From Agarilytica rhodophyticola (GTDB taxonomy: Bacteria; Pseudomonadota; Gammaproteobacteria; Pseudomonadales; Cellvibrionaceae), in NCBI RefSeq assembly GCF_002157225.2, contig NZ_CP020038.1:3006501-3070500 (forward strand): a stretch of 64,000 nt of DNA. Direction: 5' to 3'. The translations under genes were made by a program, and so were the position numbers. Each line of letters opens with the position of its first letter. Position 1 is the stretch's first letter. The notes beneath the pieces are model-generated. The model searched no databases and was not told where the DNA came from. It worked only from the letters and a program-made list of their open reading frames with translations. Shown piece by piece: positions 31,975-41,654 of the stretch.

Positions 31975-32550
31975 ATGAGTGGTTATGATCCGCTTGGTGT
32001 ATCGAATGTTATTCGTTTTCCTGGCGCTGATGGCGACCCTATACCAGCCCCTCTGACTGTATTAGCAGGCGGGGCAGAGCAAAGAAATAATTTAATTTAT
32101 GCTGTTGGTGCTGCTCCGAGCGATACCAATGGTCATATCATTGCAGCAGAGACAAATAACACTGATGGTATTGTATCAGCAACTTACAATGCTCGTGGTG
32201 GCTCCGGTGATGAGTCGGGTGTAGCATTTAGAATTGTAGATCATAGAAATTTTTATGATTTAGTTATTCTAAGCGGCGGCTCTTTGCAAATGATCGCTGT
32301 TATTGATGGAGGGTTTGATCATGGCGGAACATTTCAAATCCTCGCTACTCACACAATCCCTAGTTACAGCAATACGCAAGATTATGAGATTGGTGTGCGA
32401 ATGGAAGGTGACAATCTAACAATAATTTTAGATGGCGCTGACATCACTACAGTAACAAACGACACATTCAATACAGCAACAATGCACGGCCTTAAATTCG
32501 GTGGGACAAATACCGGATTTGATAATTTGTTTTTACCCTTCGCAGCTTAA
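31975..32550 (+). CDS. LamG/concanavalin-like virion protein
   Basis: 191 residues from ATG 31975, which has AGGGGG upstream; the longer frame from 31915 is less likely. SGVAFRIVDHRNFYDLVIL and DYEIGVRMEGDNLTIILDG have the strand pattern of concanavalin-like jelly-roll domains. It is probably a carbohydrate-binding decoration or fibre protein, next to the Ig-like proteins. Confidence 0.5.
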   Translation: MSGYDPLGVSNVIRFPGADGDPIPAPLTVLAGGAEQRNNLIYAVGAAPSDTNGHIIAAETNNTDGIVSATYNARGGSGDESGVAFRIVDHRNFYDLVILSGGSLQMIAVIDGGFDHGGTFQILATHTIPSYSNTQDYEIGVRMEGDNLTIILDGADITTVTNDTFNTATMHGLKFGGTNTGFDNLFLPFAA

Positions 32551-32565
32551 CAGAGATTTAATTTA

Positions 32566-35500
32566 ATGCCAGATATTCCAATAGCAGGCCCTAGCTCGGA
32601 TGCTGATTACAGCACTAATACGGCTACTATAGGTTTTGGTGGGCGTGTAAATGAAAATGGTGCTGTTGCGACCGTAACGGCAAGAGCGGATGCTGTACAG
32701 ACTAGAATCGCCAATTTTGAGGGCGCATCTAATATACTGGTAGTCGTCGTTGATCAAAACGGTAATGCTGTTGCTTCAGCTGCAGGCACATCATCGCAGG
32801 CAACTGGAGAAGTAATTGATTTACCCTTATCGACTCCTTTAGATGTTACAGTTGGTGAGCAATACTTTTTTGTATTTTATAATGATGCACCGGGCGAACA
32901 AGTTAGATATTTTGTTTCGCGTGAGACCGGGTATTCAAATACTCGCAGTGCAAGCGGTACAATATCAGCGCCACTAACAAATGTTTCACTTCGCGGCACA
33001 CCACCTAACGCGCTTTGGCCGGAGACAGAATTAACCACAGGCGGTGAAATATTTGTCAGGCTGGCGAATGTAGGCCTGCTTAATAGAGTTAATGGTGACT
33101 TTGCAGCGGGGACGCAAGTAGACATACAGACTGACGGTATTGGGCCTGCGACATCGATTACAGTTACTCACCCAACAATTGCAGGATCATTTAATTTAAC
33201 AATTGATGATGTATCAACGCCAGATCATGCATTAGCCACTCTGCCAGATCTAATTGACCCGTTTGAGTGGGGCCAGGATGGGCTAATTGTTACTGTTAGT
33301 GATGGGATAAATTCAGTACAGATAGAAGATCAAACATTGGTCGCTCCTGCAGGTTGGGCCTTTATTAATCTAGCAAGTGTTCCTGATTTTAACAATACAG
33401 ACTCCTTTGCAGAGTTAGCGGCGAATACAAATATACCTGGAACGGATACTCCATTGTTTCCAGGTTATGTTGCTCAGGTAGGCCAGCAGATACAGTACAC
33501 AACTAATTCAGCATTAACAGCTGATGATAGTTCTGTGATGGAGGTTATACCGGGGCAAGAAGTTACCGGGACTTTCAGGGTTAGATATCTGGATGGCGCT
33601 ACACCTCGTTACATTGAATCACCATTTACCATCGCTGAACCTGATGTACTTCCTGACGCTTTTAATTTTACGAATGTTATTGAAGCTGGATTTAATGAGG
33701 TAACAGTATCTGAGTCAATTACACCTGCTGGATTCAATCAAGAAATTCCTATAACCGTAGCGAATGGCGAATACTCAATAAACAATAGGCCATTCACCTC
33801 AGCCCCAGAAACCATGGCGCCAGGGGATGGCGTTCGAGTGCGTGTAACTTCGTCGGGATTAATTAACACGACGGTTACAGCAACTCTAGACATCGGTGGG
33901 ATCGTTGGTAGCTTCTCAGTTTCAACACCGGTTAAGCTTGGCCCAAGGGTGGTTTTAATTGATGGGGAGTTTAGGGCAGGGGAAGAGGTAAGTGTAAGGA
34001 CTGCTGAGATAGGAACTATCACAAGTATTACACTCTCTTCCGTCGATGGAGCTAATGAACCCGTATCTATCACATCAACGGATACGGACAGAGTTGTTTT
34101 TACAATTCCTGAAGATAATTTTTGGCCATGGAATCGAAACACTATAACGCTGACATTAAATTCAGGCAGTGTATTAGCAGATCAAGATCAATTAACTATT
34201 CTGCCAGCTGTAGGCTTTGGTGTTAGAGAATATTTAGGGCCTGAACCTAATATCGAGACCCAGGACTCTTTTTATCGTTTGCTTGATGAAACAGCTCAAA
34301 TAGGCGATCAAGTAAAATACGAGTTATCGGGTGACTTAGCAGTAGATGAAAGCTGGGTAGTAAGTTTTACAGGAAATCCAGCGGGCCGCTATCTTAGGTA
34401 CGGGCCAAGCGGTAATGATTCAGCTTTTAGAAATTATGTATTCCCGTGGCCAAGAATTCTTGGTGTTAATGGCGAGATACGTCCAGGTAATCAGATAACG
34501 ATTGATACGCAGGACTATAGCAGTCATTTCTCATTTGTTTTTACCAGTGATAACAGCAACGCACTGTTTACAACAATTACTATTGATTCACAAACAGCTA
34601 ATTCAGTTACGCTAACAGTTCCAGAAAACACAGGCGCAGTGCCGTGGGATAGTGATATCACATTGCGTGTAGTTGATATTACTGCGAGGAATGCAACATT
34701 TGGTGGCTTGAGACTTTTACCGCGTCCGGGCTGGAATTATATAAACTGGAATGGTGTTATTCCTGATCCAGAAAGCACGATATCTTTATATGAGGATGCA
34801 TTAAACAATCAATCGATAACTCCTGAAGCTGGAGACCAGTTTCAATATGAAGAGATTCCCGGCATTGTTTTCTCTAGTGATACGACAATGGATTTTACTG
34901 GGACTGCATCAGGTAGTTATTCAATAGTTGATGTATCGGCAAATACGCTTTATTCGAATTTAGATTATGTTCTTTCTGAAGCGGCTACACAATTTACATT
35001 TGTTGATTCGCCTAACGTCCCAGCTGGAACGACTCAAGTATCCAATGCTATTGCAGTAAGCGGTATTGTTGGGCTGGTACCTATAAGTGTTGTCGGTGGT
35101 GAATATTCAGTTAATGGCGGATCGTTTACTGCTTCACCGGGGCAAGTTGGCAATAACGACACTGTAAGAGTAAGGGGAATATCTCCGCTCACTCTCGGAG
35201 CTGTACAGGATGTAGTTTTAACTATTGGCGGGGTTACTGATACGTTCAGCATTCCGACAATAGATACTGTGCCGGCTGCCTTTGTGTTCACAAGTCAAAC
35301 GAATGTGGCAGTAAATTATCATGCTATTTCAAATACAATTGTTGTAAGCGATATAAACGAGTCATCAGTAGTAAGCATTAATGGCGGTACATATTCGGTT
35401 AATGGTGGAGTATTTAGAAGCACACCTTCAACAGTAGTCAGTGGCGACACTATTCGAGTGAGAATAGAAACTCCTGGAACATTTTCCACTACAACAACAG

Positions 35501-36141
35501 CAACAGTAGTAATCGGTGGCGTATCTGGGCAATTCTCTGTAGAGACCGAGGCATCAGCAATGGGGCCTGTGTTTTCTGGGCCTGTACCATTTCAAAGTCC
35601 TGTAGCTGGTGAATTATTTATTCTGGATTTAAATACATTTTTTAATGATCCAAATAATACAGAGGTGTTCTCAATAGAATCAGGCAACTTGCCTGCTGGC
35701 GTGACAATGGTTGCGGGCCTTATATCAGGAACACCAACAACGCCGGGTGACTATTCGGCTGTTGTAAGAGTAGAGGGTAATGAGGGAGATGCACCAGCAT
35801 TTACTAATGCAATTTCATTTCAAGTGGCACCAGGGGATGTAATTATGCCAACGTTAAGAATCACAAATAATCAGGCATTAAATACGATTGAGGATAGCGA
35901 CAGTAGAGCAGTTACCCTGAGCTTTTCTAATGCCAGTTTTATTTACACCAATAACGGATTAGAGAAGGTAAAGAAATTCGAGGGTGTTGAGGTAGTAAAC
36001 GGAGTGTTTGATATTGAATTAGACGGGGATGCTAACATTCTTTCGGGTGACGCAGGTTACTTAGTGCTCTACGATACAAATGCTAATAGTGGCTATGGCT
36101 ATATAACAATGGTCACAGGACTAACGGTAGAGGCTGCATAA
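32566..36141 (+). CDS. Giant Ig-like repeat protein (adhesin or fibre)
   Basis: 1191 residues with no signal peptide. Three homologous modules of about 95 residues recur near 365, 805 and 905. Each begins A-F-x-F and has a (I/V)xGG(E/T)YS(V/I)N core, then DxVRVR and (I/V)GGV-x-(D/G)-x-FS. Other segments share the pattern LxVNGxxxxGxQVxIxT. A cadherin/He_PIG-type module lies near 1000-1085 (LPAGVTMVAGLISGTPTTPG). Probably a virion-surface binding protein. It lies unusually between the lysis-like genes and terminase. Confidence 0.7.
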   Translation: MPDIPIAGPSSDADYSTNTATIGFGGRVNENGAVATVTARADAVQTRIANFEGASNILVVVVDQNGNAVASAAGTSSQATGEVIDLPLSTPLDVTVGEQYFFVFYNDAPGEQVRYFVSRETGYSNTRSASGTISAPLTNVSLRGTPPNALWPETELTTGGEIFVRLANVGLLNRVNGDFAAGTQVDIQTDGIGPATSITVTHPTIAGSFNLTIDDVSTPDHALATLPDLIDPFEWGQDGLIVTVSDGINSVQIEDQTLVAPAGWAFINLASVPDFNNTDSFAELAANTNIPGTDTPLFPGYVAQVGQQIQYTTNSALTADDSSVMEVIPGQEVTGTFRVRYLDGATPRYIESPFTIAEPDVLPDAFNFTNVIEAGFNEVTVSESITPAGFNQEIPITVANGEYSINNRPFTSAPETMAPGDGVRVRVTSSGLINTTVTATLDIGGIVGSFSVSTPVKLGPRVVLIDGEFRAGEEVSVRTAEIGTITSITLSSVDGANEPVSITSTDTDRVVFTIPEDNFWPWNRNTITLTLNSGSVLADQDQLTILPAVGFGVREYLGPEPNIETQDSFYRLLDETAQIGDQVKYELSGDLAVDESWVVSFTGNPAGRYLRYGPSGNDSAFRNYVFPWPRILGVNGEIRPGNQITIDTQDYSSHFSFVFTSDNSNALFTTITIDSQTANSVTLTVPENTGAVPWDSDITLRVVDITARNATFGGLRLLPRPGWNYINWNGVIPDPESTISLYEDALNNQSITPEAGDQFQYEEIPGIVFSSDTTMDFTGTASGSYSIVDVSANTLYSNLDYVLSEAATQFTFVDSPNVPAGTTQVSNAIAVSGIVGLVPISVVGGEYSVNGGSFTASPGQVGNNDTVRVRGISPLTLGAVQDVVLTIGGVTDTFSIPTIDTVPAAFVFTSQTNVAVNYHAISNTIVVSDINESSVVSINGGTYSVNGGVFRSTPSTVVSGDTIRVRIETPGTFSTTTTATVVIGGVSGQFSVETEASAMGPVFSGPVPFQSPVAGELFILDLNTFFNDPNNTEVFSIESGNLPAGVTMVAGLISGTPTTPGDYSAVVRVEGNEGDAPAFTNAISFQVAPGDVIMPTLRITNNQALNTIEDSDSRAVTLSFSNASFIYTNNGLEKVKKFEGVEVVNGVFDIELDGDANILSGDAGYLVLYDTNANSGYGYITMVTGLTVEAA

Positions 36142-36854
36142 TGTTTTTATCGTCTCCAATACTTAATGATGATAGACACCCGGTTTTGTCATCGTTTAAC
36201 CCAAGACAAATAGTATCACCATCAATATTTACTGGAGGGATCTTAAGCCAGTCTATTGATGAAGGGCAAAGCATTAATTTAGATGTGAGTTCTTATTTCA
36301 GTGGCTCGCCCTCATATTCAATTGCAGTTAGTCCAAGTAATCCAGGATTATCAATATCAAGCACTGGGGTTATTACAGGAACTATCAATAAAAAGGGAAG
36401 CTATTCTATTTCGGTAGTAGCAGTGTTAAATGGATTGGCGACTCGATCTAATATTTTTGGTGTAACAGTCAACGAGGTTGCACAGGGATTGATAGCAAAC
36501 GAACCCATTGAATTTGATGTGAGAATCGTCCCAGGTTATGACGATGGAAGGGATAGGGTAATTTATCGCAACAATGAAAATGGAATCGTTATTCCTGGTG
36601 TTACGGGAATATTTAGCGGTGTACAAGTCGCATCACCGTCACTAAACGCTCGGCTCGAAACAATGAGCGGAACATTAATAGAAAACATCACAGTATTTAG
36701 CAAGAGCTTCCAAGGCTACCATGTTGCCACTATCAACGAGTCAAATTTAATAGATAGCGCTGATCAGGTCAGGTTAATTGTAGAAGTAGGCGGGGCTGTA
36801 GTAGGCGATGGTAGCGTTAATTTAATTTTAGATGTAGTGGATAGGGTAGAGTGA
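36141..36854 (+). CDS. Ig-like (He_PIG) domain protein
   Basis: 237 residues. Residues about 30-110 form a putative Ig domain (SQSIDEGQSINLDVSSYFSG ... STGVITGTINKKGSYSISVV). The C-terminus is unrecognised. One-base overlap with the giant Ig-like gene; probably acts with it. Confidence 0.6.
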   Translation: MFLSSPILNDDRHPVLSSFNPRQIVSPSIFTGGILSQSIDEGQSINLDVSSYFSGSPSYSIAVSPSNPGLSISSTGVITGTINKKGSYSISVVAVLNGLATRSNIFGVTVNEVAQGLIANEPIEFDVRIVPGYDDGRDRVIYRNNENGIVIPGVTGIFSGVQVASPSLNARLETMSGTLIENITVFSKSFQGYHVATINESNLIDSADQVRLIVEVGGAVVGDGSVNLILDVVDRVE

Positions 36855-36856
36855 CT

Positions 36857-37291
36857 ATGGGTTTTCCTTCATATGCCGATATAGGACTTGCTGGGTTTGA
36901 GTATAGAGATAAATTGAGAGAGGCAATTATTCAGTGCTCTCCTGTTGAGCCGACGGGAATAGAGTATCAATACGACATGGATAGGATGGGTGCTCGCTTC
37001 CAGGTGGTACTTACTATCAGTGGCGATGAAAAGCTCTATACACTGCATTTCCCTATGTCTGCTGGCAATACGGGAGTTATTATCCCAGACAAACACATGT
37101 CAATTTTAGAAGACTACAGGGTTAGAGCTAACAATGATTATCATGGTGAAAGCAAGGAAGAAGCCAAACCAAACATTGATGAAGTCATGGCTGTATTGGG
37201 GGACTCTATTAGGGCTGCCATTGATGAAGAGTTCTTAGCTAAGATAGCAAATCACGTTTATTCCAAGTATCAAAGCAAGGAAGAGAAATGA
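36857..37291 (+). CDS. Hypothetical phage protein
   Basis: 144 residues from ATG 36857 (GTG 36851 overlaps the upstream stop and is possible). Soluble. YDMDRMGARFQVVLTISGDE and an acidic C-terminal helix. Not recognised. Confidence 0.5.
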   Translation: MGFPSYADIGLAGFEYRDKLREAIIQCSPVEPTGIEYQYDMDRMGARFQVVLTISGDEKLYTLHFPMSAGNTGVIIPDKHMSILEDYRVRANNDYHGESKEEAKPNIDEVMAVLGDSIRAAIDEEFLAKIANHVYSKYQSKEEK

Positions 37292-37887
37292 TTGATTACA
37301 AGAAAATAGAAGAACATGGACGGAACAAGAAATATGAGATGTTCTTACATGAGTTATTTGATACAGCTTTAAAGTGTTGTCCTTCTAAAAACTGCGAAGT
37401 AAATATAAGACGCAGCTCAATTGGTAGAGGTATTGAGATTTCATGGCGATATAAGGACTTTGGGCAAAGCTGGGCGCAAGGCTGCATTATAGACCAAGGA
37501 AAGATGTTTGGCTTGGAGGGCTATTCAATAGAGCGTGCCTTTGAACAATGCTCGCATGATATGCATAAGCGTCACAAGCTATTTCCAGCAAAAGATATTA
37601 TTAATAACCATCGGGGTTCTCGTAAAGTCGAAATTGGGGAAATGGTTGTCGATGCTTTAGATGACGGCATTAGAGATCTAGAGCAAGATAGCGTTATAGC
37701 AAAAAGCATATCTATCCACAGGAGCCTATTAAGTAGGTTAGAGCTTGAGCTAAGCAGATCATTAATAGGCAGCATTCACGATCCGAAAGATAGCGGCATA
37801 GCAATGTATAAGTTCGCAAAGTTTTATCCCCACACAAATGACGATCACATAAACACAATCTATTTTAGTGACAAAGAGTACTTATGA
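37288..37887 (+). CDS. Hypothetical phage protein
   Basis: 199 residues; ATGA overlap at both ends. Cys-containing N-terminus (LKCCPSKNCEVNIRRSSIGR) and mixed alpha/beta composition. Unknown, just before the terminase genes. Confidence 0.5.
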   Translation: MIDYKKIEEHGRNKKYEMFLHELFDTALKCCPSKNCEVNIRRSSIGRGIEISWRYKDFGQSWAQGCIIDQGKMFGLEGYSIERAFEQCSHDMHKRHKLFPAKDIINNHRGSRKVEIGEMVVDALDDGIRDLEQDSVIAKSISIHRSLLSRLELELSRSLIGSIHDPKDSGIAMYKFAKFYPHTNDDHINTIYFSDKEYL

Positions 37888-38309
37888 GTGATTCAAAAGA
37901 ATCTAATCCAGGCGGCCGCCCAAGTGATTACCCGGAAAAGATTGAATTAGCTAAAGGTTACTTGGACTCATATAAAACAGAGGTGCCATCGGTTGCAGGG
38001 CTAGCTCTTCATATGGGTGTAGCAAGATCAACTGTTTATGCTTGGGCAGAAAACAAGGAATATTCAGAGTTTTCGTACATCGTTGAACAAGTGTTGGCAA
38101 ATCAAGAGGTGAAACTCACCGATGGTGGCCTTAAGGGTGACTACAACGCATCTGTAACTAAGTTAATGCTAAGCAAGCATGGGTACGCAGAGAAAGTACA
38201 AAGCGAGGTTTCAGGGCCAAACGGCAAGCCTGTAGAGACAACCACAACAACCTGGAATTTAACAGGCGTCAGACCAGCTGATCAAGGCAAAGAGGATAGT
38301 GAAACATGA
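37884..38309 (+). CDS. Terminase small subunit (P22 gp3-like)
   Basis: 141 residues. GGRPSDYPEKIELAKGYLDS starts the family; a helix-turn-helix VAGLALHMGVARSTVYAWAE follows, then the oligomerisation part DGGLKGDYNASVTKLMLSKH. It recognises the pac site and hands DNA to the large subunit. The large subunit follows after one membrane-protein gene. Confidence 0.85.
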   Translation: MSDSKESNPGGRPSDYPEKIELAKGYLDSYKTEVPSVAGLALHMGVARSTVYAWAENKEYSEFSYIVEQVLANQEVKLTDGGLKGDYNASVTKLMLSKHGYAEKVQSEVSGPNGKPVETTTTTWNLTGVRPADQGKEDSET

Positions 38310-38512
38310 AGTTAAAGAAGATACACAAGACCCTGTTAATTTCTCTCGTTGTAACGATAATCGGGTGGATTTTACTGTTAATCTCCGCAAAGGTATTTTT
38401 TATACTAATGATAGTGCTTAGTTCGTTTTCTTTGGCAGTCCTCTCAGTTTTCATGTTCGAGATGACAGTGAAAGAGGTTTTCGGTAAGTCGCTATTTAAA
38501 GATGACGAATGA
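38306..38512 (+). CDS. Two-helix membrane protein between terminase genes
   Basis: 68 residues with two helices (about 11-30 and 34-52). ATGA overlap with the small terminase and 11-bp overlap with the large one. A membrane protein here is unexpected. Unknown function. Confidence 0.55.
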   Translation: MKLKKIHKTLLISLVVTIIGWILLLISAKVFFILMIVLSSFSLAVLSVFMFEMTVKEVFGKSLFKDDE

Positions 38513-39950
38513 AATCAACATTGAGGTTCCAGAAAAGCTAATACCTCTTATTGTTAAGCCTAAGCCATTAAAGATAGCAGTAGGCGGAAGGGGGTCAGCT
38601 AAAACCATCACATTTTCAGATTGCACATTAAAACACTGCCATGATGGTGAAAAGGTCGTTTGTGCAAGGGAGTTTCAAAACTCTATTGAGGAATCAGTTC
38701 ACTCTTCAATGCTAAGGCGAATGGCTCATCATGACGTTCAAGGGCTCCACAATACCAAGAACTCTATATCCTCGGATGCTGGCGGTAAAATTATTTATCT
38801 AGGTCTAGCAAGAAACATTGGCTCTATTAAGTCGCTTGATGGCGCTAACAAAGTATGGATTGAAGAGGGCCAGTATTTAAGCCAAGAGACGATTGATATT
38901 CTTTTCCCCACTATTCGTGAAAATGGTTCGGAAATATGGATATCAATGAATCGTGGCTCAACAACAGATCCCATTTCAATGGAGTTCTTAAACAAAGCTG
39001 AGCCTGAGTTAGAGAAGTGTGGTTATTACGAAGACGACTACATGATAGTTGTTGAAATTAACTGGAATGATAACCCTTGGTTTCCTGAAGTATTAAACAG
39101 GTTGAGGTTAAAGCACTTGGCTGAAAAAGACCGAGCTGAATATGATCATATATGGGAAGGGAAATACTCCGATAGCGTGAAGAATGCAATTATAAAACCT
39201 GAATGGTTCGACGCCTGTATCGATGCTCATATCAAGTTAGGGTTTAAACCGCTGGGTGAAGAGGTTGTTTCTCATGATCCCTCAGACCTCGGAGACGATC
39301 CAAAAGGGATTTGTTATAGACATGGCGCTGTTATTCTTGATGCATTAGAGAATGACGAGGGTGATGTTAACGATGGTTGTGATTGGGCAACAGGATTAGC
39401 AATAGAGAAGCGAGTTGACAGGTTTATCTGGGATGGTGGCGGTATGGGCATCACGCTACGCCGACAAGTCAGTGATTCATTTAGAGGTAAGAAAATAGAC
39501 TTCCAAGTCTTTGATGGATCAGAAGCGCCAGACAACCCCGACTCAGTTTACGAAGCCATTGACGGTTTAAATGACTACAAGAAAACTAAAAAGATTAAAG
39601 ATGTATTTAGAAATAAGCGTAGCCAATACTACATCGAGTTAAGGGACAGGATTTACAGGACTTATCGAGCAGTTGCGCACGGCGAGTATCATGACCCAGC
39701 AATGTTAATTAGCTTTGATTCACGAATTAAGTTAATTAAAAAGCTAAGGGCTGAGATCTGCCGAATCCCGAAGAAGGAGAAGGGAGACGGAAGAATCCAT
39801 ATTATGAGCAAGGATGAGATGAGGAAGCTAAAGCCACCAATACCAAGCCCTAACTTAGCTGATTCAGTCATGATGTCCTTAAAGTTACGCAAGAAGACCA
39901 AAAAAACTAACTTACCAGACAACCCACCTAGACCGGTGATGCGAGGATAA
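38502..39950 (+). CDS. Terminase large subunit
   Basis: 482 residues. The ATPase domain has Walker A GGRGSAKT (residues 28-35) and a Walker B-like strand KVWIEEGQYLS. The C-terminal RNase H-like nuclease begins VVSHDPSDLGDDPKG and has a later RFIWDGGGMG. This is the Terminase_3/P22 gp2 type, which suggests headful packaging. Coupled with a P22-type small subunit. Confidence 0.93.
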   Translation: MTNEINIEVPEKLIPLIVKPKPLKIAVGGRGSAKTITFSDCTLKHCHDGEKVVCAREFQNSIEESVHSSMLRRMAHHDVQGLHNTKNSISSDAGGKIIYLGLARNIGSIKSLDGANKVWIEEGQYLSQETIDILFPTIRENGSEIWISMNRGSTTDPISMEFLNKAEPELEKCGYYEDDYMIVVEINWNDNPWFPEVLNRLRLKHLAEKDRAEYDHIWEGKYSDSVKNAIIKPEWFDACIDAHIKLGFKPLGEEVVSHDPSDLGDDPKGICYRHGAVILDALENDEGDVNDGCDWATGLAIEKRVDRFIWDGGGMGITLRRQVSDSFRGKKIDFQVFDGSEAPDNPDSVYEAIDGLNDYKKTKKIKDVFRNKRSQYYIELRDRIYRTYRAVAHGEYHDPAMLISFDSRIKLIKKLRAEICRIPKKEKGDGRIHIMSKDEMRKLKPPIPSPNLADSVMMSLKLRKKTKKTNLPDNPPRPVMRG

Positions 39951-39952
39951 AC

Positions 39953-40348
39953 GTGAACGAAGACAATTTAAGTGAAACCAACAATGAAAAGCACAAAAAG
40001 CTTATAAGTGCAGCAGAAAACTATACCTATCCGCACGGCTTTGAATTTCATGATGCCTATTGCACTTCTTTTCTTGATCGACATTACAGAAGTGAAGAAT
40101 TCATCAAGCGGGTTGAGATAGTAGTGAGGCTTCGAGACACCAAGCTAACCCCACTTGATGAAGGATATATGATTTCGTTTTTTATATTCCCGTCCGATGG
40201 CGGATTAAGTGGTGCGTTTAAGCGCATCGAGGATCAGGCTAAATTAATTGAAGAATACGAAGCACAGAAAAATAAAAACGAGCGAAAGGCGGCAGCATTA
40301 TCAAAGCTCACCGAATTCGAGATTGAGCTGTTAGGGGTTAAAGTATGA
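39953..40348 (+). CDS. Hypothetical phage protein
   Basis: 131 residues, GTG start two bases after the terminase stop. FEFHDAYCTSFLDRHYRSEE and a charged helical C-terminus. No function seen; four such unknown genes separate terminase and portal. Confidence 0.5.
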   Translation: MNEDNLSETNNEKHKKLISAAENYTYPHGFEFHDAYCTSFLDRHYRSEEFIKRVEIVVRLRDTKLTPLDEGYMISFFIFPSDGGLSGAFKRIEDQAKLIEEYEAQKNKNERKAAALSKLTEFEIELLGVKV

Positions 40349-40695
40349 ATGACAGAGATTTCAAACCTAATAAAATTGCTCAGCATGTACAGAGACATAT
40401 TGGCACTGCAATACCTGGCAACAAAAATGACTTAATAGACTTAGCAGAGTCAGCAGCAAAAGAACGCAAACGCTGGAATGATTTACTTAACGAAGCACAG
40501 CGCAATTTAGCGGAGGCTCAAGGAGACCTTGCTATGGCCGAGAGTTATATTCGGGAAAAAACTAAACTACATATGCGCCGGACTATCCTTACTTACCTAG
40601 GGATAATTTTAGGCTCTACAACACTATCTTTTGCAATGCTTCTCTTTGGTGACTTTCCGATTGTTAAACTATTACAAGAAATGCTAGGGGGTTAA
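40345..40695 (+). CDS. Coiled-coil membrane protein
   Basis: 116 residues. A long helix rich in Ala/Glu (NEAQRNLAEAQGDLAMAESY) precedes one membrane helix (about 84-105). ATGA coupled. The topology recalls small tail-anchored phage proteins such as spanin-like i-components, but no spanin partner is seen. Confidence 0.5.
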   Translation: MNDRDFKPNKIAQHVQRHIGTAIPGNKNDLIDLAESAAKERKRWNDLLNEAQRNLAEAQGDLAMAESYIREKTKLHMRRTILTYLGIILGSTTLSFAMLLFGDFPIVKLLQEMLGG

Positions 40696-40698
40696 AGT

Positions 40699-41277
40699 AT
40701 GAAAAGTGATTTAAAGTCGTTTTTATCAGAGCTTACCGATTTGTGCCGCAGGCATGGATTCGCCACAAGCAATATGATTAGATTTTACAGGTGCGGCGAA
40801 TCTGTATATGAGGATGGAGGGTTTGTGGGGGCGCCCGTTAAAGATGAATTTTGCGATGAGGTATATCTTGCTAACGATGCGGTTAAGGCTCAAGAAGAAC
40901 TAGATGAGGGCTTCTCAAAGAGGGAATTTTTAGAAACTCTGCAATACTTCAAGACGCATAGAGCTGATATAGAAAATGAGCTTAGCTCGATGACTAAGAT
41001 TATCAACCTAATAGACGGCATTGAATTTCACGACATCAGTACTCGGCTTGAATATGACGAAAACAAAATCCGTGACGGTGTGCAAATGTTTGTTCAGGGT
41101 TATGCAAGATTGGAGTCAGGGAAGTGTCCGGTAATCGAATTCAGCCTTGGCGAAGCACGCGAAAGAATGGATGTTATTTTAATGAATTTTGCCGAAGGTG
41201 TGAGCAAGCTTAAAGGCGCAGAGGTCGGCGAGAGCAGGGCTAAATTTTGGTGTGAAGTATTGAAGGCGGCTAAATAA
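40699..41277 (+). CDS. Hypothetical phage protein
   Basis: 192 residues, acidic and helical. The N-terminus (KSFLSELTDLCRRHGFATSN) resembles short phage proteins of unknown role. The stop overlaps the next ATG (TAATG). Confidence 0.5.
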   Translation: MKSDLKSFLSELTDLCRRHGFATSNMIRFYRCGESVYEDGGFVGAPVKDEFCDEVYLANDAVKAQEELDEGFSKREFLETLQYFKTHRADIENELSSMTKIINLIDGIEFHDISTRLEYDENKIRDGVQMFVQGYARLESGKCPVIEFSLGEARERMDVILMNFAEGVSKLKGAEVGESRAKFWCEVLKAAK

Positions 41278-41654
41278 TGAAACCAATTAGACAGAAGTTG
41301 CCTGCTTTAACTGCTAAAGCCTACGGCATGTTTTCTGAGCTTGCTATAGAGTTAGAGGAGAATAAACTTAAAAGCCTGCACGGACTTCCATTAGCTAATT
41401 GTCAAGGGTGCTATGTGCAGTATGCTGGCGGCTCTTTGATTAAGTTCTCTTTTATCGCTCACGGAACATTAGACCAGATAACATCAATCAATATTGATAT
41501 TGAAGAAGCGAGTAAAAACCCTCAGCAGTACTTTGAATACATACTGGAGGATGTAAATAACGCTCACAAGGAATTTAAGAAGAGCGCAGGGTCAGAAATA
41601 TACATGCCTCCACAAACCAAGTTATCTCAATCGATTAAATCGACGGTGCATTAA
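41277..41654 (+). CDS. Hypothetical phage protein
   Basis: 125 residues, mixed fold, Gly-Gly-Ser turn in QYAGGSLIKFSFIAHGTLDQ. Coupled both to the upstream gene and to portal by TAATG overlaps. Confidence 0.5.
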   Translation: MKPIRQKLPALTAKAYGMFSELAIELEENKLKSLHGLPLANCQGCYVQYAGGSLIKFSFIAHGTLDQITSINIDIEEASKNPQQYFEYILEDVNNAHKEFKKSAGSEIYMPPQTKLSQSIKSTVH

